A stretch of DNA of 64,000 nt from Pachyseris speciosa (GCA_016490735.1 JAEMWC010000344.1:1-64000); one strand, 5' to 3'; positions 22,486 through 33,245 are shown, counted from the first letter of the stretch. Notes: generated from the letters alone by a model not told the origin. Numbers and translations: made by a program.

Positions 22486-23549
22486 GCTTAGGGTTTAACA
22501 AAATCATGACACCTCTGCTGTGGCTGGTTCCGTGTCTGAACACTACCTTTCCCCCTCATTCGGCTTCCCACATTTTGGCTGTTTCAATTGAGCTGTTTGT
22601 TTCTTGAAGGAAAATGAAATCTCTATTCTGCTTACTCCTGGAGGAGTATGCTGCCAGATCGTCTAAGGAATTTCCTCTGTGCTCCAAGGGAAACGATCAG
22701 CTTTAATTTCCTAAATCCGCTCAATGCTAAGGCTGCAAAGTTTGATAACATATCGTGTCGTGATTGATCTCTGTTAAAAGTCATTATCTGATTTTAAGTC
22801 AAATTTAGGAAAGCACATGAAATAAGTCATCTTAATTATGATTTTGAATTATCATTTATTTATCTTGTCATTTGACATATTTACTTTTATTCAACTTATA
22901 ATTAGAATTAGATTTTATATGTATATATGTATTTTATTTTAGCTTTTATTACAGTTGATGTGATGTCTTTCGGGATTTTATCGACTTAATAAATGTAGAT
23001 GTAGATGTAGAAAAGTTTTATTGACATGTAAAATAGGTCAGACGATATTTACCATATGGCTGTCAGTAACTCGTCAATCCTTGATCGTCCCTGATCCAAT
23101 AAGGGAGCCGTCAATCACCTAATTTACTGGCTTTTTTAAGAATACCAGCCAGGGCTGAAAGAAAGAAGTGTATTTAATCCCATCACAGCGTTGCACGCTG
23201 TGGCTTATCAAACACTAAGACGGTTCCAATGCCATTAATAATTCGCATGAATAAATCTTAAAGGCACTTCCTAAGGGGCTTCCCACCACGCATTCATGGC
23301 TCGTATATACGTTATACGTTGTCTCAACTAGTACTGCTCAATATTTTAAGTGCTTCTCATCCTCTTAAATCTGACACGATCTGTGCAGCTAACCTGTTCC
23401 GCTCCAATCAAAGAATAACACTGATATCTCTGAATAATATAAGTGTTAATACACCAGAGGAATTTACGATTGAGGCCTGTCTTGTCCCTTTTCTAGGTTG
23501 ATTGCTTAGTTTTTCTTCAGTTAGAGGTTTTTCCGGTCAAACGAACTTT

Positions 23550-23760
23550 GTGCTTAGCTGTTGAATGAAAGGGCTTTAATCGCACTTGATCAAAGTGTTG
23601 CATTATTGGATTTATCTTTTAAAAAGCTTAAAGCGTTGAATCCTGCTAAAGCACCAGTACCAATTAAAACGAATGTTGTCTATCGACGTGACCGTATCTT
23701 GCCCATATTTGAAGCACGATGAAAAGGAAAACAAATTTATGGAGTACAAAGGAGATTGGC
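23550..23760 (+). pseudogene. Coding-like remnant shared by units A and B
   Basis: One frame reads NPAKAPVPIKTN and YRRDRILPIFEA here. Unit B (27964-28140) has a longer stretch in the same frame: GFNGIKVLRHYGLSFKKLQV, then DPAKAPVPIKTN. Stops in A show that it is decaying. I recognise no domain. Confidence 0.35.
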
Positions 23761-23802
23761 TTTAACCCAGACAGTAATGTTATAAAACTTGTCTACCTTT
23801 AA

Positions 23803-24253
23803 CTAATTTCCCTTGAAAACTGTGAAAGGATTAACGTACTGCATAGTAGTAAAACTGATCAACCAATCGACAATTTGTTGCTTCTCCATTTGAGATTCGC
23901 TACTCATCGGAAATCGAGGAAGAATTAACAATTATTCACCGAAGTGGAGGTGAATAGTAGTGGATATTTAACGAGCCGCGAAGCGGCGAGGTAAATATCC
24001 ACCACTTTCACCTCCACTTCGGTGAATAATTGTTTTAGTGTATACCACCCAAGCTGAATAGTTAGCGGACTAAAACATTACTTTATGAATGACCATATAC
24101 CGACAAGCGGTTGGAAATTGTAAAATCTCGCGTGCCGGCTGCTCGGAGGTGAATAGTACTTGCTAATCACCTCAAAGTTAACCAGTCAGAGCGCGGGAAA
24201 AAGCACTATTCACTTGTGTGGTTAATACTAACAACAAATATCAAAATCTGAAC
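23803..24253. mobile_element. ~450-bp insertion in unit A with internal palindrome
   Basis: Absent from unit B, where cttgtctac runs directly into tttccaagtttttc (28188-28210). The core (about 23932-24034) is a palindrome: caattattcaccgaagtgg ... ccacttcggtgaataattg, with a gccgcgaagcggc centre. The ends are ctttaac and ctgaacttt, so a 4-bp cttt/acttt target duplication is possible. No ORF. Best described as a MITE-like element of unknown superfamily. Confidence 0.6.
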
Positions 24254-24980
24254 TTTCCAAGTGTTTAACATATTGGCTAGCCGGACACAGGCTGTCCACT
24301 TTTATTATTCAACATATCGTAACACTCTCCAAATACGGTCATGCTGCACTCGATCAATATCCGTCGCGAACCATCGACAGATATCCTGCGATAAACGTAA
24401 TTTCGCGCGTAGGGAACTAAGGAAAATAGCGGTTTTACCCCCATTTTTCTGCAAAAAAAACTCTGTAAATTGTGCTTTTTTATCAGTGTGTTGAATAATG
24501 AAACAATTATCTGGCTCAACCTTACGGAATATCCCTGATTTTAGCCTACTCAGCCTACGACCGCATCCGCTAAGTATCAGGTGATATTCTGCTCGATTTC
24601 GCAGAATAATTGCTAAATATACCTACTGCGACAAATATAGTCAATGAATGCGTCAACAATAAAGAAAGCTGGATAAAATAATCACATGATTCTCTCGCAA
24701 CCGACATCTGTTAAAATATGAAGCTAAAAATGCTAATCTGGGCGGGTAGTGTTTTTAATCTTACAAAGAAGTCACGAAAGTCGAAAATTAATATAATAGA
24801 GCTAATAGGAATACTGTCTTAAGGATAATAATCATCTAATTAATTATTACGAAGTTTTAAATTACAATGTGCAATAATTGCTTTGTTACTTCAAAAAAAG
24901 ATGGGAATTTTTCTATTTATGTATTAAGATCAACATAAGTCTCCTCGTGCTCTAAAAACTGCAGTACTGATTGTTAAAGG

Positions 24981-25047
<67 letters not shown>
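24981..25047. repeat. (TGAT)n microsatellite, ~17 units
   Basis: A pure tetranucleotide array. The orthologous position in unit B (29238-29256) has only about five units, so this array expanded in A or shrank in B after the duplication. Confidence 0.97.
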
Positions 25048-25048
<1 letters not shown>

Positions 25049-26048
25049 GGTATCATAAATGCTTTGTCTCTAAACTCTCGCAAAACTAGAGAAGTATTGG
25101 TCTCGGGCCTCGCAGCTCCGTTCCTTTACCCTAAGAAGATTATAAAGTTCAGTCTATGCACCATAAAATATCTGCAGACCAATGTGAGCAAAATGAGGAA
25201 AATTTGGAATCAAATGCTGACAACAAGGAGTATTTCTCCAATAGAGATCGGATAGATGCTGAGTCAAATATGGCTTCATGCAAACAGTGACCTTTGAATA
25301 ACGCTAGTTTTCTTGACTAATAAACTGTAATCCCAACACTGAATAACAATTTTGATAGTACCACTGGATTTCCTTTCAAAGCATTGCAAATCTCTGTATT
25401 TCTGGTCTCAGAGAACAGTGTTAAGGTGTGAACACCAGATAAAGGACATGTGACTTCCTCATTCGCGGTGCTAGCGAAGTGAAAATCACGGTTCTTTCCA
25501 AGGATGTCGTTTAGACTTACAATCAGAAACGACCTCTTAGATCGTCCTTTTTGTTACTCATATAGCACGTTTTCTTACAAGAGTTTCTTCTCTTTTTCGT
25601 TTTTCCTTTATAAAGTCATGTGAAATAACACCCAGGAAGCTTGCTGTCACTGTGGTTATCATCTTTTTCAGACACAAATTTATCACCCTTTGATCTCGTT
25701 TTCCGCCTCAGTTTTCCGTGTTAGTTGACACTCAGTTATAAATTCATACGATCGTGCTCCCCTGCTTCAGTTTGTTTGATGCACGGATTTCCCGTTTCTG
25801 GCCCGGTATTTTTGAACAAGTCGTTGTCAGTGGTTTTTGTTCAGGCAACAGTATAGCACCTTATTCTTTAACTTTTAGAGACGTTTATTTCTGTCTAGTG
25901 AGAGGTCATTATCTTCTGACCCGTGTTTTGCTATACGTCTAGAAAAATCGTTCAACAAGTCGTCTCTTGTTTATGTCTTGCGTGTCGCACAGACAAGAGT
26001 GTGAAAGAAATATGAAAAAAAAAAAAACCACGATAAGTATGACAGTGT

Positions 26049-26226
26049 ATGTGTGGGCTAACTGCACGCAAGCCAGCCAAAAAGTTTCCGGGAGGAATTT
26101 TCTCTTTGCGTATGTGTGTAGTATGTGTGACCTAACTGCACGCAAGCCAGCCAAAACGTTTCCGGGAGAAATTTTCTCTTTCTGTATGTGTGTATGTGTG
26201 AGCTAACTGCACGCAAGCCAGCCGCA
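26049..26226. repeat. ~66-bp tandem repeat, three copies (one in unit A)
   Basis: The phrase ctaactgcacgcaagccagc plus a gtttccgggag-aattttctcttt stretch is repeated three times, the last unit partial. Unit A has it once at about 17380-17435. Short gtatgtgtgt runs at the joints may have caused replication slippage or unequal exchange. Confidence 0.85.
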
Positions 26227-26698
26227 ATTCCCAGAGGATTCAATAATTGGATGTCTCAAGACAAAACATTAAACCTCTAGCAAGAATGATCCTATACGAA
26301 TCAACCTGGATAATCCTAGCATGAGGGTCAACTTAACCGATCTCGTATATAACGAATGTTGATCCGCCTGCTAGGGTGATCCGCTTCTCGACTGTTCTGT
26401 ATTCTAAGTGCCAACTCACTTCTCTTCATTATTAATATCATGTTCTTTGACTCTAAGCTCGTTTAGCTTAATAGTTATTCGGAATGGCATTTACCTTGAA
26501 CTGATGCTGTGTTATTATGCCTGGTGTATTGTCTATCTATGGTCTAGTTGTTGTTAGGTTGAAGGTTGATATCAGAGTTCAGGCCTTTCCAAGCTCTGTT
26601 CTAATTGATTGTTTGTTTTGTACTCGTTTAAGGGTTTTTGCTCGAACAACCTAAGAGTTATTGAGGTATAGCTTAGAATCATTAACTTAACAATCTGC

Positions 26699-27084
26699 TT
26701 GACCATGACGATGTTGAGGTACAGAGCTAGACAACAGATGATTATTGTATACAGTAAACAGGACTTTGAACGCGTTGGAATCAGAAGCTATAAGACCAAA
26801 CCAAGGCTGGTGGTGACTCACCAACCAGACATTGATGATATGAGTCTCGAGATATACGACAACTTGAACTTGATAATATCCTGCAAGACCAACGTCACAA
26901 TGTGATGAACAGATTGTTACAGAATATCATGTACGTAATTCTTCACGAAATTTTCCTGAAGGAGTATGCTGCCAGATCAAGAAACTTCCTCTGTGCTCCA
27001 AGGGAAACGATCAGCTCTAATCTCCTAAATCCGCTCATGCTAAGGCTGCAAAGTTTAAATCATAACATGTCGTGTAGTGATTGA
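26699..27084 (+). pseudogene. Decayed ORF, family unknown (unit B copy)
   Basis: Two open frames in series: 26699-26905 (RARQQMIIVYSKQDFERVG, DIDDMSLEIYDNLNL) and 26902-27084 (LHEIFLKEYAARSRNFLCAP). The second continues through the site that the L1 entered in unit A. Compared with A, ~240 bp is missing between HQP and DIDD. No domain recognised. Confidence 0.4.
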
Positions 27085-28322
27085 TCTCTGTCAAACGTTT
27101 TATTGACATATAAAATAGGTCAGACAATAATTACCATATGGCTGTCAGTAACTTGTCAATCCTTATCGTCTCTGATCCAATAAGGGGAGCCCTCAATCAG
27201 CTAATTTACTGGCTTTTTTTAAAAATCCCAGCCAGGGCTGAACGAAAGAAATGTATTTAATCCCACCACCGTGTTGTACGCTGTGGGTTATGAAACTGAC
27301 TGAGACGGTTCCAATGCCATTAATAATTCTCATGAATATATCTTAAAGGCACTTCATATGGGGCTTCTCACCAAGCATCCATGGCTCGCATATACGTTAT
27401 TGTTTGCCGGGTTATCTCCATGATTTCTTTCAATAACGAATGTAAGGAACAATTATTTTATTCATTAGTTCGCACAGGTCAGTATCAGGTCAGTATTTTT
27501 TTTACACGTGAATTAATTTAAGTCGTGTCAGGTGGAAATGAATTTATTGTTCTGAGACGAATGTGAATCAACCTGTTTACGTAATTGCACCTAACATTTC
27601 GCTGGGAATGCGTATGTGAGAAACATGCAACCTCATGTGGAACCAATTACTGTTGCAGCGATTTACAATTAATCCAGACAATACAATAACCGGATTTTGA
27701 ATTTACTGTCTCAACTAGCACTGCTCAATATTTTAAGTGCTTCTCATCCTCTTAAATCTGACACGATCTGTGCAGCTGACTTGTTCCGTTCCGGCTCAAA
27801 GAATAATATATAACTCTGAATTAGTGCTGGTACATAATACACCAGAGGAATTTCAGATTGAGGCCTGTCTTGTCATCCCTTTTCTAGGTTGATTGCTTAG
27901 TTTTTCTTCAGTTAAAGGTTTTTCCGGTCGAAGGAACTCTTAACTGAACTTTGTGCTTAGCTGTTGAATGAAAGGGCTTTAATGGCATCAAAGTGTTGCG
28001 TCATTATGGTTTATCTTTTAAAAAGCTTCAAGTGTTGGATCCTGCTAAAGCACCAGTACCAATTAAAACGAATGCTGTCTATCGACGTGACCGTGTCTTG
28101 CCCATATCTGAAGTACGATGAAGAGAAAAACAACTTTATGGAGTCGAAAGGAAATTGGCTTTAACCCGGAAGATAATATTATAAAACTTGTCTACTTTCC
28201 AAGTTTTTCATTGGCTAGCCGGGCACAGGCTATCAACTTTTATTATTCAACATATCGTAGCACGCTCCAAATATGGTCAAGCAGCAATCGATCGATATAC
28301 GTCGCGCGCACTCGACAGATAT

Positions 28323-28377
28323 CAAACTCGTTCCCAGGATCTCTCCTCGAAGAGGAGAGACCCTGGGAACGAGGTTG
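28323..28377. mobile_element. 55-bp palindromic micro-MITE with 9-bp target duplication
   Basis: gacagatat occurs at 28314-28322 and 28378-28386, and unit A has a single copy with no insert (about 24374-24382). The insert is a hairpin with ~24-bp arms (ctcgttcccaggatctctcc / complement) and a gaa loop. An 8-9 bp target duplication fits hAT- or Mutator-like transposases acting in trans. Confidence 0.85.
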
Positions 28378-29308
28378 GACAGATATCCTGCGATATACGT
28401 AATTTTGTGCGTCGGGAATTAAGGAATGGCGGTTTTATTCCCATTTTTTTCTGCAATAAACTCTGTAAATTGGAATTTGTTATCAGTATGTTGAATAATG
28501 ATAACAAGGCCCTATTTACAGAGTTTATTGGGCTTTGTTATCAGTGTGTTGAATAATGAAACAATCATCCTGCTCAATCTTGCGGAATATTCCCTGATTT
28601 TAGTCAACTCGGCCTACGGCCTCGTCGGCTAAGTATCAGATGATATTCCGCTCGATTTCGCAGAATAATTGTTAAATATACCCACTACGACAAATATGGT
28701 CAATGAACGCGTCAACAATAAAGAAAGCTGGATAAAATAATCAGATTCCCTCGAAACCGGCATTCGTTTAAACATGAAGCTTTCGTTGCAAAGACTTTAG
28801 GGAGCTGACCAAGCTTGAAAAGTTGGGCAGCATCTAAGCTGTTACATTGCATCTATGGACTTTATGCTGGGGAACACAGGAAAAAGTCAATCTGAGATGA
28901 ATAGTACCCGTGGGACGTTTAAGTTTCAAGTTTATTGACAATTATAAATGTTATAAAATAAAAAGGTCACACTATCCGGCAAATAGCAAATGCTAATCAG
29001 GGCGGGTAGTGTTTTTAATCTTATAAAGAAGTCACGAAAGTCGAAAATTAATATAATAGAGCTAATGGGAATACTGTCTTAAGGATATTAATCATCTATT
29101 TAATTATTACAAATTTTAAATTACACTGTGCAATAATTGCTTTGTTACTTCAATAAAAGATGGACATTTTTGTATTTATGTATTAAGATCAACATAAGTT
29201 TCCTCGTGCTAAACTGCAGTAGTGATTGTTAAAGGTGATTGATTGATTGATTGAAGGTACCATAAATGCTTTGTCTCTAAACTCTCGTTAAACTAGTGAA
29301 GTACGTGT

Positions 29309-29954
29309 TCTACGTAGAGGTGGCGTCAATGCGGCTGATCTCCTTGTTATCTACGTCGCTCTCGTACGTTCCGTCTTAGAGTACTGTTGTGTGGTTTGGC
29401 ATAACGCCCTCCCCGCCTATCTGTCTATTGAAATAGAGCGAGTCCAAATGCGAGCTTTAAGGATAATATACCCTCGATCCTCATACCAGGAAGCCTTACA
29501 ACTTGCTAAAATCGCTAGACTTCAACATAGGCGCAATGAACTCTGTACGAGGGCTTTTGTTAAAATTACCAAAGGCGGACCCTCGTCAAAACATCTAACC
29601 CCGATAAGGTCTATTGCCCATGACTATTCCCTTAGAAACTCTAACTCTTGGACGTCTTTTAAATGTAAAACCGAGCGTTTTAGGCGAAACTTTTTTTTTT
29701 GTACTGTCCTAATGGCAAACGCGACATCTTTTAAAATTGATTGTTAAATGTTAGATTTTAAACTATATTCTTAGTATAAATTTTTTAGTAGTCATGATTG
29801 AAATTTATTTAACTCTTGTACGTTTTATAATTTTTAATTATTTTGTAAACCCAGTCCCAATAAGGTTTTCTGTAATTTTCCGAACTTTGTAAAAACATTG
29901 TAATTCATTTTTAATGCGAGAATGTGTCAATTAAACATCTTCAACATCTTCAAC
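29309..29954 (+). mobile_element. 5'-truncated LINE fragment (RT C-terminus, 3' UTR, CATCTTCAA tail)
   Basis: Inserted only in unit B. The frame reads RSVLEYCCVVWHNALPAYLS, then IERVQMRALRIIYP, then ALQLAKIARLQHRRNELC. This is the region after the catalytic core in CR1/L2/jockey-type LINEs (the LEYC--VWH--LP---IE--Q-RALRII pattern). The 3' UTR ends in catcttcaacatcttcaaca, a short tandem tail typical of these LINEs. Flanks share agta at most, so the target duplication is very short or absent. No catalytic core, hence non-functional. Confidence 0.88.
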
Positions 29955-31044
29955 AAGTATTGGTCTCGGGCCTCGCAGCTCCGTTCCTTTACTCTAAGAG
30001 GATTATAAAGCTCAGTCAGTATGTACCACAAAATGTCTCCAGACCAATGTGAGCAAAATGAGGAAATTTTGGAATCAAATGCTTACAACACGGAGTATTT
30101 CTCCAATAGAGATCGGATATATGCTGAGTCAAATATGGCTTCATGCAAACAGTGACCTTTGAATAAGGCTAATTTTCTTGACTAATAAACAGCAATCCCA
30201 ACACTGAATAAAAATTTTGATATTACCACTGGATTTCCTTTGAAAGCATTGCAAATCTCTTTATTTCTGGTCTCAGAGAACAGTGGTAAGGACATGTGAC
30301 TGCCTCATTCGCGGTGCTAGCCAAGTCAAAATCACGGTTCTTTCCAAGGCTGTCGTTTGGACTTTCAATCAGAAACGACCTCCTAGATCGTCCTTTTTGT
30401 TGCTCATATAGCACGGTTTCTTACAAGATTTTCTTCGCTTTTTATTTTTTCCTTTATAAAGTCAAATAAGACCCAGGAAGCTTGCTGTCACGGTGGTTAT
30501 GTTAAAGACACAAATTTTTCCTCCTTTGACCTCGTTTTCCGCCTCAGTTTTCCGTGTTAGTTGACACTCAGTTAGAAATTGATACGATCGTGTTCCCCTG
30601 CTTCAGTACAGTTTGTTCGATGCACGGATTTCCCATTTCTGGCCCGGTGTTTTGAACAAGTGGTTTTTGTTCAGGCTTCGCGGACGTTGCACAAGTTGAA
30701 AGCCTTTGCGGACCAAGAACTTTGGCGTGCTCAGCAATGGAGTGGAACGTTCTCCCTGCCTACACTCTTGCAACAATAATATTGCTTTTCTTATTGCCAT
30801 TTTAGTATCTGTTGAAGTAATTCTCTAGCTATTTATTGTCACTTACACTGAGACTTAAATGTTTACTTTTCTTGTAAGTGGGGAGTCATTTAACTAATGT
30901 GCTCTCCGACTGAACAGAGAATTGAATTGCTTCGAACCAATCCATAGCCTGATGTTTTCTATGCTGCATTGTTATGTGTTTACTTATGCTTGGATAACAA
31001 TATGTTATCTGAAATTTGTATTAGAGTCTCTTTATCTTCTTGTT

Positions 31045-31205
31045 TTCTTCGTTTTATTGAACGAAATTATCTCATGTCTTTTCATAATTATACCGGCTGT
31101 TCATCCAATACCATCACAATCGGGTCACACGCGACGCATGTGCAAGAAAGCTAAAAAGGCTGTGCCGTGGGAATTTTCACTTCTTGGGGTCAAGTTACTA
31201 AGAAT
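31045..31205 (+). repeat. Stray unit of the ~130-bp repeat, with downstream sequence of the 8 kb segment
   Basis: ttcgttttattgaacgaaat through gtgccgtgggaattttcacttcttggggtcaag matches 14995-15150 and 60720-60870, then stops at the edge of PLE-2. It is a third partial copy of that part of the 8 kb segment, again next to a Penelope element. Confidence 0.75.
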
Positions 31206-31556
31206 GGTCGCGTTAACTGGTTATCATGAGGGTGAAATGTGAGGGTGAATGGAATTCTGTCATTCTTTTCCTTTTGTGATGTCTGTAGTGCTGACTGTTG
31301 ATCAATCTGCTGGACGCGGTGATGGCCCGATTGAACCACAAAATCAGGATAGCCAATTTTCTCGAAGAACTGGCACATTTCCTCTGATTTGTTGGAAAAT
31401 TCAGAGTCATCACTACATATGAATAAAGGGGATTAGTTTCTAAAGAAACTGTGTTGCTGCGTCGGTGGGGGAGTGAAACACGAAAATTTGGTTTATCAAC
31501 GGAGTTCATAATGTAAATTGACCACCGTACAAGGATTCGATTAGCTAATCGAATCC

Positions 31557-31587
<31 letters not shown>

Positions 31588-31725
31588 CGTTGATAAACCA
31601 AATTTTCGTTCATCACTACATAGAAGTCGAAGTCTAAGATGTTGAGAGAATAGGGAATGGCGTTTTTGACAGGAGATGGATGTGAAGATGAATACAACAA
31701 ATAACTGTGAGAATCGGTGGGTTTG
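31206..31725 (-). mobile_element. Penelope-like element PLE-2, minus arm
   Basis: Matches the RT C-terminal part of PLE-1's minus arm (about 6110-6410) and is interrupted by the foldback insertion at 31420-31609. It is joined head to head at 31725/31726 to a plus arm at the same internal position as in PLE-1 (...gggtttg|ttccaaacgtacc...). The endonuclease and terminal repeat are missing on this side. Confidence 0.8.
31420..31609. mobile_element. Foldback mini-Penelope insertion with 13-bp target duplication
   Basis: tcatcactacata occurs at 31407-31419 and 31610-31622, with the PLE-2 sequence continuous across it. The insert consists of a 127-nt minus-strand copy of the Penelope 3' terminus (31546 down to 31420) and a 67-nt plus-strand copy of its beginning (31543 to 31609), sharing AGCT at the centre (31543-31546). 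Both arms start exactly at the base after the predicted hammerhead cut. The long arm stops at the same tgaataaagggg end as PLE-3 (62060). No coding sequence. Confidence 0.88.
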
Positions 31726-33190
31726 TTCCAAACGTACCACCAAATTTTCAGTCCAAGACGTCTAAAAATTCCTTCGCCGCATTCAGTTAAATGCTTTTTT
31801 CCACGACAAAGATGATTCTAACACCTCTGACAAAGATATTTTTGAAGCACTTCGTGTTCGCAAATCAAAATGGACTCCCCCAGAGGGCCAGTTGGCCTCT
31901 TTAGATATTTTCATCAAAAACTGCCGTCGTGACGTTCAAAACCTTAAATTCAATTTTGACACTAAATTTTCCAACCTTTCTTCGGAAGAGTGGGCGCCGC
32001 TCAAAATTCTTAGCAAGCGGAAAGATATAATTGTCAAATCGGCCGACTAAGGCGGCGAAGTAGTTGTTTTGCGGTCCGACCTTTACCAAGAAGAATCTTT
32101 GCTGCAACTTTCTGACACCTCCTTTTATGCTTAAGTCGAGAAAGATCTCACTTCCACCAACCAAAAAATTGTCAAAGACGCGATTCAGGACCTAATAGTC
32201 AAACAAGAATTGCCGGCTTCCGCTACTAATCTCATAATAACTACTCCGAGAACCTAGTACATTTACTTTTTACCCAAAATCCACAAACCTAACAACCCGA
32301 GTCGACCTAACGTTTCTGCCTGTAATTGCCCTACCGAACTTATTTGTAGCTATTTAGACAAGATTATGGTAGACAGCGAGTAGTCTCTAATTTCGGCCAT
32401 GGACTGTGTGGCGGGCGAAAGACACGCGCGCGCGCGAAGTTGGGAGGAGACGCGACATGATGGGAGCAAATTTTTGGCGCCCCCTTCGCTTCACGTCTCC
32501 TCGCAACTTCGCGCGCGCGTGTCTTTCAACCGCCCCACAATCTATCTCGCAGTATAAGATTATGGCCCCCATCGTCAAATCTTTACCATCTTACATTAGA
32601 GACAGTCAACATGCACATTAAAATTACCTCGATTTCAATTTCATCGGCGAAGACAAACTAATTTTCACTATGGATATTACATATCTATACACCGTCATTC
32701 CAAACGGCGAAGGTCTTCAAGCACTTAAGTATTATTTCGATCAACGCCCGTCAAGGAACCAAGCTCGGAGACCTACTCCGCCTAGCTCCAGCTGAACTAG
32801 TTTTAACACTTTCATCCGGCTCTAAAATATACCTGGGAAATTTCGGAAACTTCGCTGGCCTTTCTTGATATCAAAGTTTTTATCAGCGGCAACGGTTTAT
32901 GTACTAGTCTGAACTACAAATCCACCGATTCTCACAGGTATTTGTTGTAATCATCTTCACATTCATCTCATGTCAAAAACGCCATTACCTATTCTCAATT
33001 TCTTAGACTTCGACGTCTATGTAGCGATGACTCTGGTCATGATTTTTCCAACAAACCAGAGGGAATGTGTCAGTTCTTCGAGAAAAGTGGCTATCCTGAT
33101 TCTGTGGTTCAATCCGGCCATCACCGCGTCCAGTAGATTGATCAACAGTCAGCACTACAGACGTCACAAAAAGAAAAGAATGACAGATTC
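31726..33190 (+). mobile_element. Penelope-like element PLE-2, plus arm (RT, internally deleted)
   Basis: Collinear with 6411-7900. The LPKIHK-equivalent (about 32265-32285) and the FTMDITYLYTVIP region (about 32665) remain. After cttttaacactt (about 32810) the sequence jumps to the tcatccggctc part, so the segment holding GVAMGTKMGP and the catalytic YIDD is gone. Stops occur throughout. A 186-bp MITE interrupts it. It ends at gaatgacaga (about 33186), the same string at which the 8 kb duplication begins. Confidence 0.85.
32370..32555. mobile_element. 186-bp foldback MITE in PLE-2 with 10-bp target duplication
   Basis: aagattatgg occurs at 32360-32369 and 32556-32565; the uninterrupted site is present in PLE-1 (about 7053-7062). 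The ends tagacagcgag and ctcgcagtat form imperfect TIRs. Inside, two long GC-rich arms (gaaagacacgcgcgcgcg... and ...cgcgcgcgcgtgtctttc) are reverse complements with the gaggagacg/cgtctcctc phrase. The 9-10 bp duplication fits Mutator-like elements. No ORF. Confidence 0.88.
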
Positions 33191-33201
33191 TAAATAAAGT
33201 G

Positions 33202-33244
<43 letters not shown>
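33202..33244. repeat. (ATT)n microsatellite
   Basis: About fourteen ATT units right after a ctaaataaagtg phrase, which looks like the polyA-signal end of a retroelement whose tail became this microsatellite. The element itself was not resolved. Confidence 0.95.

Positions 33245-33245
<1 letters not shown>

Larger units (their letters stand above)
18432..22635 (-). mobile_element. L1/Tx1-type LINE, 5'-truncated, with 14-bp target duplication
   Basis: The element is flanked by tcctggaggagtat at 18418-18431 and 22636-22649; unit B keeps the empty site (about 26948-26962). On the minus strand it begins inside the apurinic-like endonuclease (ETNSSIETAKMWEAE, then HGTSHSRGVMILLNP, about 22610-22495). 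After a SINE the endonuclease continues with LILVNIYSPNDTNQQ and the GGDFNCAL motif (about 21885). The reverse transcriptase follows: DQTGYVKGRYIGE (about 20610), AVFLDFAQSH, MRQGCPLSGLLF (about 20330) and the catalytic MYADD (about 20210). Frameshifts and stops make it inactive. The 3' end at 18432-18480 is A-rich on the minus strand with an AATAAAGC signal. Confidence 0.92.
17153..25846. repeat. Adjacent segmental duplication, unit A (partner 25847-30676)
   Basis: The unit starts at aacagtat (17153) and ends at ttcaggc (25846), where unit B begins again with aacagtat. Collinear landmarks are the cgttcaacaagtc stretch, gcctgtcttgtc, the TGAT microsatellite and the final tttcccgtttctggcccgg. 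A is longer because it holds a 4.2 kb L1 with a SINE and a ~450-bp insertion (23803-24253). The insertions are not shared with B, so the duplication predates them. Confidence 0.85.
25847..30676. repeat. Adjacent segmental duplication, unit B
   Basis: Direct partner of 17153-25846, beginning at aacagtat and ending at ttcaggc before the sequences diverge. It lacks the L1, SINE and ~450-bp insertions of A. It carries its own 55-bp palindrome insertion (28323-28377), a LINE 3' fragment (29309-29954), an extra ~310 bp at about 27404-27714 and an expanded 66-bp tandem repeat. Confidence 0.85.
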
